Shown here: positions 36,938 to 46,293 of the stretch, piece after piece
How positions within the stretch are numbered: position 1 is the first letter of the stretch
Layout: every line of letters starts with the position of its first letter
Assembly: GCF_000953135.1 (NCBI RefSeq)
Contig: NZ_LN614827.1
Span: forward strand, 1,827,001-1,891,000
Length of the DNA: 64,000 nucleotides
Source: Legionella fallonii LLAP-10
GTDB lineage: Bacteria; Pseudomonadota; Gammaproteobacteria; Legionellales; Legionellaceae
Reading direction: 5' to 3'
Position numbers and translations under genes: made by a program
Notes under the pieces: generated by a model
Database searches by the model: none
Told to the model about the DNA's origin: nothing
Seen by the model: only the letters and a program-made list of their open reading frames with translations

Positions 36938-37933
36938 TCAATAGCATTCTAACCAATGTTGAATATTGCGTAGAATTCTCTGACTTGTGGGGCCAGGATT
37001 TTCTTCAAAATGGAACTGTTGACCAGTAATCATTTCATAAAGCTGAATATAGCGCGATGATAAGGTCACAATTAACTCGTCAGGGGCCTGAGGCAAAACC
37101 TTATCGTTGTATGGATCACAGTGCTCAACAAACCACAAACGCAAAAACTCTTTATCTATATTTTCAGGCTCTTTACCCTCAGCAAAACGCTCTTGATAAC
37201 TTTTCGATATCCAGTAGCGGCTTGAGTCAGGAGTATGTATCTCATCGACTAAAACGATGCGCCCTTCTGCGTCGCGTCCAAACTCGTACTTAGTATCTAC
37301 TAAAATAAGACCATGTTGTTCCGCAACCTTCATTCCATGCTGAAATAATTGCAACGCATAAGAGCTTGCCTCATCCCAATCTTCTTGAGTCATCCATCCT
37401 TCTGCGACAATTTCTTCGGGACTAATGGGGCGATCATGTTCAGCTTCTTTAGTGGTAGGTGTTAATACCGGTATTGTTAATTTTTGATTTTTCCTCAAAC
37501 CTTCGGGAAAAGCCATACCACAATATTCGCGTACTCCTTTTTGATATTGAGTCCATAAGGAGGTACTAGTTGTTCCTGAAATATAACCTCGCACAACAAA
37601 CTCAATAGGGAAAACAGTACATTTTTTCGCTATGACTACATTCGGATCAGGCACAGCAATTAAGTGATTAGGTACTATGGACTGTGTATTATTAAACCAC
37701 CAAACGGAGGTTAAATTCAATACTTGCCCTTTATAAGGAACCGCTGCAAGCAAGCGGTCAAAAGCACTTTGTCTATCCGTAGTGACCAAAATTAATTTAT
37801 CACCTAGATCATAGGTATCTCTTACCTTCCCTTTATATTTTTTACCCAAGGTAAAATCAGTTTCTGTTAAACAATAAGGAAGCGCTGCTGTTATTTCTTT
37901 TGAGTTAGGAGTTTTCATATTCATAGCAGACAT
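36938..37933 (-). CDS. purC: Phosphoribosylaminoimidazole-succinocarboxamide synthase
   Basis: This 331-aa protein belongs to the longer branch of SAICAR synthases (the short bacterial type is ~240). Motifs include KYKGKVRDTYDL, TDRQSAFDRLL, EFVVRGYISGTTSTSLW, LVDTKYEFGRD and VDEIHTPDSSRYW. It joins aspartate to CAIR. The start at 37933 lies inside the end of purQ (29-base overlap); ATGs at 37924 and 37918 are alternatives, and none has a clear ribosome-binding site. It is the last gene of the purL-M-Q-C unit. Confidence 0.95.
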   Translation of the reverse strand: MSAMNMKTPNSKEITAALPYCLTETDFTLGKKYKGKVRDTYDLGDKLILVTTDRQSAFDRLLAAVPYKGQVLNLTSVWWFNNTQSIVPNHLIAVPDPNVVIAKKCTVFPIEFVVRGYISGTTSTSLWTQYQKGVREYCGMAFPEGLRKNQKLTIPVLTPTTKEAEHDRPISPEEIVAEGWMTQEDWDEASSYALQLFQHGMKVAEQHGLILVDTKYEFGRDAEGRIVLVDEIHTPDSSRYWISKSYQERFAEGKEPENIDKEFLRLWFVEHCDPYNDKVLPQAPDELIVTLSSRYIQLYEMITGQQFHFEENPGPTSQRILRNIQHWLECY

Positions 37934-39167
37934 GTGAGTTAGGGTTAAAAATAATATGAGTATTTAATATGGCCTTAGTTAAGTCATCAAGCGGAGTCGC
38001 TTTTTCACTTTTGAAAATCCATAAAATACCATGATGAATTTGTTCCACACCTTTAACTGCAAAATGATCCTCAAGCATTTGTTTCTTTTGTTGTCCTAAT
38101 AAATCGTCCATTGGCCTTACTAAATAAGCCTTAGATGAAGCATTAGCAATGCTTTGAGGATCGACCAGGTATTCTTTTCGCTCGTTATATAAAACCCCAG
38201 TTTGTTTGATCTGCTGAATAATCTTTGGCGATGGGCAATCTATTTGCCAATGAACCATACGACCAACCTGCACCGGGATACCTAATTGTCGTAACGTATT
38301 TTGTACGGTTAATGCGTAATTATCAGTGATAATGAGTTGAACCACACACTCATGTTTGTTCACTTCTTTTTTGTATAATTTTCTAGGTAGTATTTCCGGT
38401 GTATAGGATAATACAGACGGGGTAAATGGCTTTGCTTCCTCTATATAGTCTCTCATAGAAAGGAATATGGCATCCCCCGATCCGGTTCGTTCTGGGTGAG
38501 GCATCATCGCCATCACATTGCCAGACTTATTCATTACTGCTGCAATATTTAACATCGAACCATTGGGATTAATAGGAAAATTATCAATAATAGTACCCTG
38601 CTCATCGCAGTACTGGAACACATGCAAGTCTTCTTGCTCAATTTCCTTTAATAACGTTACTGGCATGACAAAACGTCCTTCTGCATGAGCAGCAGGAACT
38701 GATAGTATTGAGTCGTGGTTTAAGCGTCGAGTGAATGCATTACTTTTATTAGTGCTACAAGAACGCATGTGAATCCAGCTGTTGTAAAAACCAGTACCTA
38801 ATATTTTTCCATCAACGATACGTTTATTTTCAGTAAGAGCCATTCCCAGTTGGTGATTCTTTAAGCCTGGCACTAATCCCGTTTCCACTAAAATTTGCGC
38901 CCCATTACAAATGCCCAAAACTGGTTTTCCCAATTCGCTTTGCGCTTTTATTTCCTGCATTACAGGATCTAGTGCTGCTATTATTCCCGCGCGAGAACGA
39001 TCTTCATAAGAAAATCCACCAACAATAATATATCCATCCATTTCTCGTAATTTGCTGGGAGATTCATTCCAGAGAAACTCAACGGGAATCATTCCTGCAC
39101 GTTTTACGGCTAAAATGGTTTCTCGTTCACAATTGGAGCCAGGGAATTGCACAATAGCAATATTCAT
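37905..39167 (-). CDS. purQ: FGAM synthase glutaminase PurQ with C-terminal PurS-like extension
   Basis: This 420-aa protein is nearly twice the length of normal PurQ. Residues 1-245 are a class I glutamine amidotransferase with Cys87 (GICNGAQ), His224 and Glu226 (MPHPERTGSGD). Residues ~270-420 are extra. They look like two PurS-type halves: CVVQLIITDNYALTVQNTL... (~274-338), and KAYLVRPMDDLLG... (~346-418), which ends with the ILNTHIIF-N...YEYE pattern of PurS. The large single-chain PurL has such a duplicated PurS domain at its N-terminus. Here it is attached to PurQ, consistent with the small-type PurL encoded in this operon. The start overlaps purM by one base. Confidence 0.92.
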   Translation of the reverse strand: MNIAIVQFPGSNCERETILAVKRAGMIPVEFLWNESPSKLREMDGYIIVGGFSYEDRSRAGIIAALDPVMQEIKAQSELGKPVLGICNGAQILVETGLVPGLKNHQLGMALTENKRIVDGKILGTGFYNSWIHMRSCSTNKSNAFTRRLNHDSILSVPAAHAEGRFVMPVTLLKEIEQEDLHVFQYCDEQGTIIDNFPINPNGSMLNIAAVMNKSGNVMAMMPHPERTGSGDAIFLSMRDYIEEAKPFTPSVLSYTPEILPRKLYKKEVNKHECVVQLIITDNYALTVQNTLRQLGIPVQVGRMVHWQIDCPSPKIIQQIKQTGVLYNERKEYLVDPQSIANASSKAYLVRPMDDLLGQQKKQMLEDHFAVKGVEQIHHGILWIFKSEKATPLDDLTKAILNTHIIFNPNSHVCYEYENS

Positions 39168-40210
39168 TAGAGTAGTCTCACTTCAGGCTTACCCGATATT
39201 ATTCGTCCAATTTCATAAAGAGGAAAATCAGAATAATGCTTCAGCAATAAACGCATTTCAGGAACAATCTCAGGCGATACAATAAGAACTAATCCTATTC
39301 CCATATTAAAAGTACGGTACATCTCCTGATCATCTAAATGCCCCAAGGCGCGCAGGACATTAAAAACAGGTAAAACCGGGCATTTATTTTTATGTATTTC
39401 AACAGAGCAATGCGAAGGTAGTATCCGAGGAATATTCTCTAACACTCCACCGCCACTAATATGAGCCATACCTTTAATGACCATTTTACTATTAAGCAGA
39501 TGTAAGACGGGATTAGTATAATTAATATGTGGCGCGAGTAAGGCCTCCCCTACAGTCTGCTCTAGTTCGGAAATTTTTGAATCAACGGTATAACCACCGA
39601 TATTAAAAAATAATTTTCTTGCTAACGAATAACCATTAGTATGCAAACCACTGGAAGGAAAGGCAAGTACCACATCACCAGGTACTATATCGCTACCTAA
39701 AACAGCATTCTCTTTTTCAACGACGCCAGTAATAATGCCAACTAAATCATGTTCCCCTTCTAAATAGGTATCAGGCATCTCGGCTGTTTCACCGCCTACC
39801 AGGGAAATATTGTTTTCAAGACAGGCCTTAGTCATGCCTATAATAATTTCTTCAATATTTTGCGGCTGCAAACGATCCGTAGCAATGTAATCCAAAAGAG
39901 TTAGCGGTTTAGCTCCCAGAACAATAATATCATTTGTTGTAGCACTAACTAAATCTATCCCTATAGTATCAAATTTCTGCATCATTCTAGCGACTATCAT
40001 CTTAGTGCCAACGCCATCAATGCTTTGCACCATCACTGGATGAGTGTATTGTTGCATTAAGGGCTTTAAATCATACATTGCGCCAAAACTACCAATTCCG
40101 GTTAAGACTTGAGGGGAAAAAGTTTTTTCCACAGTTCGTTTAATACGCCGTACGGCCTCATTACCTGCCTCAATATCAACACCAGCGTTTTTGTAATTGA
40201 TAGTGCTCAT
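39167..40210 (-). CDS. purM: Phosphoribosylformylglycinamidine cyclo-ligase
   Basis: This 347-aa AIR synthase has the YKNAGVDIEAGNEAV start, the QSIDGVGTKM loop, GGETAEMPD, the AFPSSGLHTNGYSLAR block, and AHISGGGVLENIPRIL. It closes the imidazole ring. It follows purL with one base between, and its stop overlaps the purQ start. Confidence 0.96.
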   Translation of the reverse strand: MSTINYKNAGVDIEAGNEAVRRIKRTVEKTFSPQVLTGIGSFGAMYDLKPLMQQYTHPVMVQSIDGVGTKMIVARMMQKFDTIGIDLVSATTNDIIVLGAKPLTLLDYIATDRLQPQNIEEIIIGMTKACLENNISLVGGETAEMPDTYLEGEHDLVGIITGVVEKENAVLGSDIVPGDVVLAFPSSGLHTNGYSLARKLFFNIGGYTVDSKISELEQTVGEALLAPHINYTNPVLHLLNSKMVIKGMAHISGGGVLENIPRILPSHCSVEIHKNKCPVLPVFNVLRALGHLDDQEMYRTFNMGIGLVLIVSPEIVPEMRLLLKHYSDFPLYEIGRIISGKPEVRLL

Positions 40211-40211
40211 T

Positions 40212-42554
40212 TTATAATAATCTCTCTCTTAGACCATGTTCCCAGGCATATTTGGCTTCGCTTATAGGCAGGTTGATAACTGAATTGATCTGCAAAATAG
40301 GCTGTTTCGTAGTATATCCAATAGTCCAATAGGAGATTTGATACCGGGCTAATAAAGCATCCAAAGCAGAACTATGCTCCCTATCCACTTCAAGAATAAA
40401 ACCACCACTCTCACCAAATAAAAGCTTCTCTGTAGTTAAATCACCCGGGATCTCGACATTCATTCCTACGAAGTTTTTAAAACTCATTTCCGCTAAGCTG
40501 ATAGCTACCCCACCTTCTGAGATATCATGCGCAGCTAAAATGAGACCTCGCTGAATGGCTTCTGCTATACCTTGAATTTCGTTATTCAAAGCCTTTAGAT
40601 CGGGTTGGGGAAGATGAGAACCCAATTCACCAAATAGTTGATAGAAAACACTGCCTCCACATTCATCTTTGCGCTCGCCAATGAGAATGAGCAGACTACC
40701 CTCTTTTTTAATATCAAAAGTAACGGAATAATCAACATTAGGTAAGGTACCTAAGCAACTAATCATGGGGCTGGGAGGTATAGCACCCTTGGCCGATTCA
40801 TTATATAAAGAAACATTACCGGCAATGACTGGCAATGTTGCATCGGGATATTCTTTTAACTGAATAGCAGCGCAAGCATCAACTATTCCTCGCACCGAAT
40901 CAACAAATTCTCCCATTTGCTCTGGCTGCTCTGGATTACCGAAACATAAGCAATCGGTTAACGCAATAGGATTAGCTCCCACCGCTGTGACATTACGAAC
41001 AGACTCAACAACAGCATTTACCGCGCCCCAATAGGCATCAATTTTGTTGTATCGTGGATTCTGATCTAAGGATAAGGCAATACCTGTTTTGCGAATTTCT
41101 TCAGGATATTTATCTTCATTAAAAGGCTGCATCACTCCCGCATCAGCCCAACCGGCTTCTAGATGAGTTCGCCCCTGAACCTGCTTGTCATAGGTTTCAA
41201 AAATAGGGGCTCTGGACGCTATATTTTCATGCGCTAAGAGCTGCAATAAAATATCATTGAAATCGGTTACAGCGGTTAGTTTGGGTTCCTCAGTTTTTTG
41301 TTGCTTGGCAGTAAAAGGCCGGCTATATACTATTCCTTTCGTTACATCAGGCACTTTAGCTCGTACTAGTTCCTTTCCTTGATAATTCACCACATACAAA
41401 CCATCATTACGAATTTTACCAACTACTGCGGCACAGGCTCCTTGTGAGACCTGGGGTAATGCAAAAACTTGATTATAATGATCCAAAATAGTATCTACAA
41501 GATCAGGTGGCACCACCCACATAAATCGCTCTTGAGTTTCAGAGCACAGTATGACTGATGGCAAAAGCCCATCCATTCCTGTAGGAACTTTTTCTAAATC
41601 AATTTCAGCCCCATAAGTTCCACCTGCTTCAGCTAATTCAATGCTCGCGCAAGCAACACCACCGGCACCTAAATCCTTAAACCCAACTCGATCAAGCAAA
41701 TTCCTTTCTTTCAGTAAATTAAATAAAGCGTAATTGGCTTTCAGAATGTGTCTTTGGAGAAAAGCGTTAGGCTCTTGTACTGCCCCCTTATTTTTCTCTT
41801 TGGAATCCTCTTCTAAAGTTGTAGAGGCAAAACTTGCTCCGCCAAACCCACTATTATCCGTCGGTTTTCCAACAAGAATAAAAACATAATCATTTGCATT
41901 TTCTGGAGCATAGGAGTGAATAATATGATCTTCTCTGACTATGCCTAAGGTAACTACTGTAACCAAACAATTTTCATTGTAAGCACTATCATAATAAACA
42001 TCACCCGCTATATTAGGTATCCCTAAAGGATTACCATAGCCCGCTATGCCAGCAACAACCCCTTCCTGAATCCAATGAGTGTGGGAGCGATTAATATCAC
42101 CAAAGCGCAAACTATCTGCTAAAGCAATAACCTCTCCCCCCATACAGCATACATCCCTAACGTTACCACCAACGCCTGTTGCCGCTCCCTCATAGGGAAC
42201 AATTTGCGAAGGATGATTATGCGACTCATGGCTCACAATGACTCCGTAGCGATAGCCTTGGTTGTCTTGAGCCACGGAGACTACACCTGCATCCTCTTTG
42301 GCACCAAGAATAACGTGCGGACCGGTAGTATTAAATTGTTTTAGATGAATGCGGCTGCTTTTATAAGAGCAATGTTCAGAACCCTGAATAGACCATAAAA
42401 CACACTCAGCAAGAGTGGGTGGTCTTTTTAGAAATTCATTCTGTATGGTTAATGCCTCATCGATAGAAAGGCTTAAATGATGGTCGCGAAGTAATTGGGC
42501 AATTTCTTCCCGAGACAAAGACGAAAAATCAAAAATTTCAGTAGGTTTTTGCAT
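40212..42554 (-). CDS. purL: FGAM synthase, small-type PurL subunit
   Basis: This 780-aa protein is the small form of PurL (the enterobacterial single-chain form is ~1295). It has SHESHNHPSQIVPYEGAATGVGGNVRD, GGASFAS, the FKDLGAGG block and the second-half DISEGGVAISLAEMSF. It lacks a glutaminase domain and needs PurQ plus a PurS function, both of which the neighbouring purQ appears to supply. AAGGGATCC lies before the ATG. It is the first gene of the purL-M-Q-C unit. Confidence 0.96.
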   Translation of the reverse strand: MQKPTEIFDFSSLSREEIAQLLRDHHLSLSIDEALTIQNEFLKRPPTLAECVLWSIQGSEHCSYKSSRIHLKQFNTTGPHVILGAKEDAGVVSVAQDNQGYRYGVIVSHESHNHPSQIVPYEGAATGVGGNVRDVCCMGGEVIALADSLRFGDINRSHTHWIQEGVVAGIAGYGNPLGIPNIAGDVYYDSAYNENCLVTVVTLGIVREDHIIHSYAPENANDYVFILVGKPTDNSGFGGASFASTTLEEDSKEKNKGAVQEPNAFLQRHILKANYALFNLLKERNLLDRVGFKDLGAGGVACASIELAEAGGTYGAEIDLEKVPTGMDGLLPSVILCSETQERFMWVVPPDLVDTILDHYNQVFALPQVSQGACAAVVGKIRNDGLYVVNYQGKELVRAKVPDVTKGIVYSRPFTAKQQKTEEPKLTAVTDFNDILLQLLAHENIASRAPIFETYDKQVQGRTHLEAGWADAGVMQPFNEDKYPEEIRKTGIALSLDQNPRYNKIDAYWGAVNAVVESVRNVTAVGANPIALTDCLCFGNPEQPEQMGEFVDSVRGIVDACAAIQLKEYPDATLPVIAGNVSLYNESAKGAIPPSPMISCLGTLPNVDYSVTFDIKKEGSLLILIGERKDECGGSVFYQLFGELGSHLPQPDLKALNNEIQGIAEAIQRGLILAAHDISEGGVAISLAEMSFKNFVGMNVEIPGDLTTEKLLFGESGGFILEVDREHSSALDALLARYQISYWTIGYTTKQPILQINSVINLPISEAKYAWEHGLRERLL

Positions 42555-42864
42555 GGATCCCTTAAAATAAAGGTATTAATCTTTGAAGGACTAAATAACG
42601 CCCTCCTGCCATGTTTACTGTTCGTTTTATCGCAATTTATAGTCTAAGAGCCCATTGATTCGTAAAAAATAACAACTAGTGTTCATTTTTAGTCGACTTC
42701 ATTAACAGGATCTAAAATATGGCGCTATTGTATAAGCTAATCTACTGAGTAAGCAAGAGAATTAATCTCTTATTTCTCAGGTTTGTTGACAACGCTACTT
42801 TCTTATCCGAAATATCCTGATTTTCTGTCGTAGAAGTTCAAATTAATGAATTGCCAACACTCAC
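42555..42864. other. Intergenic DNA upstream of purL
   Basis: These ~310 bases should contain the purL promoter (minus strand). I see no PurR-type operator, riboswitch fold, repeat or small gene. Confidence 0.4.
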
Positions 42865-43578
42865 TTAACTAATTATCCATTCAACCTGTTTTTTTATATC
42901 TATAGGTATTTCTGAAAGTTCTTCCAAATCATAATCAGCGTAAGGATTAAAATTAGGATTTAAAGATTGAAGCTCTTGTATGCGTTTTTCACGTACTTGA
43001 TGGATCCATGAAATTTGAGGAGCAAATAAATGAAGCATTCCTTCAACCCACTTATCTAATACTTGCCAATAAGGATCGTCCATTAAAGTCATTTTGTAAC
43101 GTTTAAGAAAATAATCCATATGAGTTGCATCATACAAAATTTCTGACGTAACCCAACGATTAACAGTAAATAAACGTATTGGTTGCCCAAATTGGTTCAT
43201 TCCAATGGCCACTAGATGAGTCATGGGATTATCTATGTATTTATCCCAATCAGCTAAGGCCGTTGGTTTAATACGCTTGGGTATATGCTTGTATCTCATA
43301 AAGCAATGGAAATGACCGTGCTCATGATTGTCATAATTCTCCCTATGACAATGATAGAAATACTGTGAGCCCGTACTGTGATCAATACGATCACCTTTAG
43401 GGTAATGACTCATTCTCTCATGTCTATGCTTTCTTTTAAGAGTATAATGAAGGATATTCTTACCATTACTGGTAGTCATTTTTTGTTGTGCTTCTAAAAC
43501 CTGACTAGCATACCCAAGAAAAACTTTTTGACGCCATCTGGTCAATTTTGGGAGAGTAAATTCCGAATTAGTCGTCAT
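42865..43578 (-). CDS. His-rich hypothetical protein (DUF6969-like, tentative)
   Basis: This soluble protein of 237 aa has no signal peptide. Residues ~50-95 form a His/Tyr-rich block (KRKHRHERMSHYPKGD, then HCHRENYDNHEHGHFHCF) that could bind a metal. Conserved-looking aromatic blocks follow (HLVAIGMNQFGQPIRLFTVNRWVTSE). I believe it matches a domain of unknown function found in proteobacteria (DUF6969), but only from memory. No clear ribosome-binding site precedes the ATG. It stands between purL and the Cys-rich peptide gene and is separated from the latter by a terminator. Confidence 0.65.
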   Translation of the reverse strand: MTTNSEFTLPKLTRWRQKVFLGYASQVLEAQQKMTTSNGKNILHYTLKRKHRHERMSHYPKGDRIDHSTGSQYFYHCHRENYDNHEHGHFHCFMRYKHIPKRIKPTALADWDKYIDNPMTHLVAIGMNQFGQPIRLFTVNRWVTSEILYDATHMDYFLKRYKMTLMDDPYWQVLDKWVEGMLHLFAPQISWIHQVREKRIQELQSLNPNFNPYADYDLEELSEIPIDIKKQVEWIIS

Positions 43579-43597
43579 AATTTTACTATATTAAAGA

Positions 43598-43621
43598 AAG
43601 AGGTAGTTTTCACTACCTCTT
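43598..43621 (-). terminator. Terminator after the Cys-rich peptide gene
   Basis: A perfect 10-bp stem (AAGAGGTAGT / ACTACCTCTT) has a 4-base loop. Read on the minus strand it is followed by TTCTTTAA. It lies 24 bases beyond the stop codon of the peptide gene. Confidence 0.75.
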
Positions 43622-43644
43622 AGAGTTGGATACAAAACGAACTA

Positions 43645-43848
43645 TTATTCGCCGCTGCAACCAGAACAACCTTTGCAACCTTTGCAACCTTTACATCCCT
43701 TGCAACCAGAACAGCCCTTGCAACCAGAACAACCTTTGCAACCTGCAGCAGCTGGAGTAGTAGCATCAGCAGCATAGGCTACAGACATTACAGGAGCTGT
43801 TGATAAAGCAGTTAATAACGCAGCTACAGCTAAAGTTGATTTTTTCAT
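43645..43848 (-). CDS. Secreted Cys-repeat peptide (CxxC array)
   Basis: This 67-aa peptide has a clear signal peptide (residues 1-27, cut near AYA-AD). A 38-residue mature part follows, with ten cysteines at every third position (37, 40, 43 ... 64) in GCKGC/GCSGC repeats. The spacing makes nine overlapping CxxC motifs, suited to soft metals such as Cu(I) or Zn. AAGGA lies before the ATG and a strong terminator follows the gene. It lies downstream of dsbD on the same strand, 240 bases away. It recalls low-complexity Cys-rich precursors of copper RiPPs (HvfA/bufferin-like), but no DUF692 enzyme is nearby. Confidence 0.75.
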   Translation of the reverse strand: MKKSTLAVAALLTALSTAPVMSVAYAADATTPAAAGCKGCSGCKGCSGCKGCKGCKGCKGCSGCSGE

Positions 43849-44087
43849 AGTAATACTTCCTTGATAGTTAAATGTTTTTTTCTTGACCCACTAAGATATT
43901 AGCAAACAAATAGCAATATATCTTCTTTTTTAAAAAAAATTAATTGTCTATTTTTTGTTTCAAAAGTTACTTAATAGATCATAAAACTTAACCGAGAAAC
44001 ATAGGCTCCTAGACCTTTAGTGGCCGACTCGTTTAGTTTGCCATTCCCACCGGAGCGGGAATAGCAGTTTAGCTATTTGAAAACATT

Positions 44088-45440
44088 TTAAGATAATTGC
44101 TGTGCCTTATTAAATAAATGAAGCATAGATGCTTCAGGGACAAATCCCACGGCATCTAATTCAGTAACATGGGCTCCTTGAGTATCAAAAAATAACATCG
44201 TTGGAGTACCATAAATTGCAAACGCTTTTTTTATGGCATCCACTTCATCATTTTTATCACTAATATCCACTTTAATATTAACCAATCCAGACATGGCTTG
44301 TACAATTGGAGATTGATTAAATACTTTTGTATCCATATCCCTACAATCACCACACCAGTTTGCGGAAAAATCAATAAAAACCACTTTATGCTCTTTTTTA
44401 GCTTGTTCCAACTGGTAATAAATCTCACCGAGCTTATTTACTTTTATAAACTGACTCTCTGCCAAACTACCTTGTTGGACCGGATGAGTAACAGCTATAG
44501 CTAAGTTATAAAGAATAATACCCCCATAAACTATAGAGAAAACCCCAAAGGTTTGAAAGATTAGACCTTTTTTGTTTTTAGGTGATTTTAAACTTCCCAA
44601 ACTGATGCTCCCAATAACTAATAATGCAGCCCAGAGAATTTTAACTACTGTCTCATTAATGACCCTTGAAAGCATCCAGATGGCTATTCCTAGCATCATC
44701 AAACCAAAAAAGTGTTTGATTTTCATCATCCATAAACCTGTTTTAGGCAATATAGAGCCATAGCCAGATCCAACAATAAGTAAAGGAACTCCCATTCCTA
44801 AGGCCATTACAAATAAAATTAACCCCCCCATTAAAACCTGACCATTTTGTCCAATATAACTTAAAACGCCAATCAAGGGCGCGGTGACACAGGGAGATAC
44901 GACTAAAGTTGATGCAACTCCCAGTAAGCCAATTGAAATATAAGTCCGTTTGCTATTGGCTTGACCTAATCGATTAAACCGATTTGCAATACCATTAGGA
45001 AGTCTTAACTCAAAGAATCCAAACATAGACAAAGCCATAATAATAAAAATGATACTAAATAGTATAATTACCACCGGCCGTTGCATCATAGTTTGAACAG
45101 TGCTACCCATTAATCCGGCAAGCATTCCTGCTCCTGCATAAGTGATAGCCATGCCTATAACGTAACTCAAGGATAACTTAAAGGCCTTTAGTGTAGATAA
45201 AGAGTCTTGTCCCACAATAATACCCGATAAAATAGGTACCATGGGTAAGACACAGGGAGTAAAAGCCAATAATAATCCTAAACCAAAAAAAGCACTCAAA
45301 TACACTAGAGCGCTATTCCCTTGAATAAAATTCATCACCGTATCTGGGTTAGAGCTGTCAAAACCAGGGGTTGATGACCAAACCACCGTAGTAATTAATG
45401 ATAGTAATATAATGCTGAACCAATAAATTGATTGTTTCAT
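44088..45440 (-). CDS. dsbD: Short DsbD (thiol:disulfide interchange protein)
   Basis: This 450-aa protein has a signal-like first helix, then eight transmembrane helices with the two redox cysteines in FTPCVLPMVPIL and VVSPCVTAPLIG. A periplasmic thioredoxin domain follows, with ANWCGDC (Cys363, Cys366). The N-terminal DsbD-alpha domain of the E. coli protein (~565 aa) is absent. It passes electrons from cytoplasmic thioredoxin to periplasmic thiols. The neighbouring Cys-rich exported peptide and a small Cys-containing membrane protein are plausible clients. AGGA lies before the ATG. Confidence 0.92.
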   Translation of the reverse strand: MKQSIYWFSIILLSLITTVVWSSTPGFDSSNPDTVMNFIQGNSALVYLSAFFGLGLLLAFTPCVLPMVPILSGIIVGQDSLSTLKAFKLSLSYVIGMAITYAGAGMLAGLMGSTVQTMMQRPVVIILFSIIFIIMALSMFGFFELRLPNGIANRFNRLGQANSKRTYISIGLLGVASTLVVSPCVTAPLIGVLSYIGQNGQVLMGGLILFVMALGMGVPLLIVGSGYGSILPKTGLWMMKIKHFFGLMMLGIAIWMLSRVINETVVKILWAALLVIGSISLGSLKSPKNKKGLIFQTFGVFSIVYGGIILYNLAIAVTHPVQQGSLAESQFIKVNKLGEIYYQLEQAKKEHKVVFIDFSANWCGDCRDMDTKVFNQSPIVQAMSGLVNIKVDISDKNDEVDAIKKAFAIYGTPTMLFFDTQGAHVTELDAVGFVPEASMLHLFNKAQQLS

Positions 45441-45579
45441 TTTTTTATCCTAATTTTTGAAAATAACAAAAAATAATGCCGTAAATAGAGAAGCATTAAT
45501 GCTGTTTTTATTAAGAGCTGCAGTCATTTAGTACCTTCTAGCTCGCTACTGCACGACAGATAAATGAAGCAGACATTAT

Positions 45580-45894
45580 TTAATTGAGGATAGGCGGTTT
45601 AAATAGGGATGAAATTGGATCACTATATTTAGATGTTATGAGGCGATAGAAAAGAATTCCTGTAAAAACAAATAAAAAAGCACTTATATTCAATTCTTCT
45701 TCAGTCAATGCACACAACCAAGAAGAACAAGCAGACACTACAGTTGTTCTGGTGGAACAGGGGCTGGAAGTTGCACTGTACTGGGTTTTATGTTGTATTT
45801 TTTGTTCTAATGGGCATGTTAGTACCGGCTTTATAATAAATAAAGCCATACTTAATAGAAGTAAGTAGTTGATGTATTTAAATAGCTCTTTCAT
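45580..45894 (-). CDS. Small Cys-containing membrane protein
   Basis: This ~104-aa protein starts at 45894; a longer frame begins at 45966 inside repeat DNA. It has an N-terminal hydrophobic segment (residues ~8-26), a Ser/Thr-rich loop with four cysteines (C27, C46, C56, C61), a second helix (~69-87) and a short tail. The cysteines lie between the helices and so are likely periplasmic. It stands 140 bases upstream of dsbD on the same strand. The family is not recognised. Its ribosome-binding site is weak. Confidence 0.5.
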   Translation of the reverse strand: MKELFKYINYLLLLSMALFIIKPVLTCPLEQKIQHKTQYSATSSPCSTRTTVVSACSSWLCALTEEELNISAFLFVFTGILFYRLITSKYSDPISSLFKPPILN

Positions 45895-46055
45895 AAATAT
45901 TATAGTATCTACCTGAAAGCAAAATGTACAGCGTTTTTGAGATCGGGAGTTACCTACCAGGTTCAAAGTAATCCCATAATCCTGGGTACCTCCTTAGCGT
46001 AACTCAGGAATAGTGTGGCAGGATAAACATGACATTAGAACTTCTTTACATACCT

Positions 46056-46108
46056 AATAAGGTGCTCCTGAACCTGGGTTACGCTAACGCTGCACCCAGG
46101 CTACAGCT
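46056..46108. repeat. Palindromic repeat, GTAGCCTGGG family
   Basis: It contains CCTGGGTTACGCTAACGCTGCACCCAGG, an imperfect palindrome followed by CTACA. A half-copy lies just upstream (TAATCCTGGGTACCTCCTTAGCGTAA at ~45971). Relatives are at 53822-53906 and 61951. No gene is visible in 45967-46293. Confidence 0.6.
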
Positions 46109-46143
46109 CTTATCTGAAACTGACGTTAAGCTAAGAGCGCCCG

Positions 46144-46223
46144 GTCATCATGAGGGGCTTATACTAATTATGGCACAACGCGCTTTGCGGGAGATCCTTC
46201 GTCGCAAGCTCCTCTGGATGACT
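46144..46223. repeat. CTTCGTCGCAAGCTCC element
   Basis: The left arm is GTCATCATGAGGGGC and the right arm is GCTCCTCTGGATGAC, an imperfect inverted pair. The AGATCCTTCGTCGCAAGCTC part recurs at 55819-55850 with one difference. Confidence 0.6.
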
Positions 46224-46293
46224 CTTAGGTAAGGCAATTAGTTACCCTACTTAAGGGGATCATATAGAAAAGAGATAAAACAAGGAGAATGAT

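Noticed and set aside
43645..43848. CRISPR or simple-repeat artefact in the Cys-repeat gene
   Set aside because: The short degenerate DNA repeats encode a regular GC(K/S) peptide behind a good signal peptide, ribosome-binding site and terminator, so it is a gene.
46029..46232. 67-codon frame upstream of the SDR gene
   Set aside because: It consists of two palindromic repeats; no ribosome-binding site or conservation is expected.
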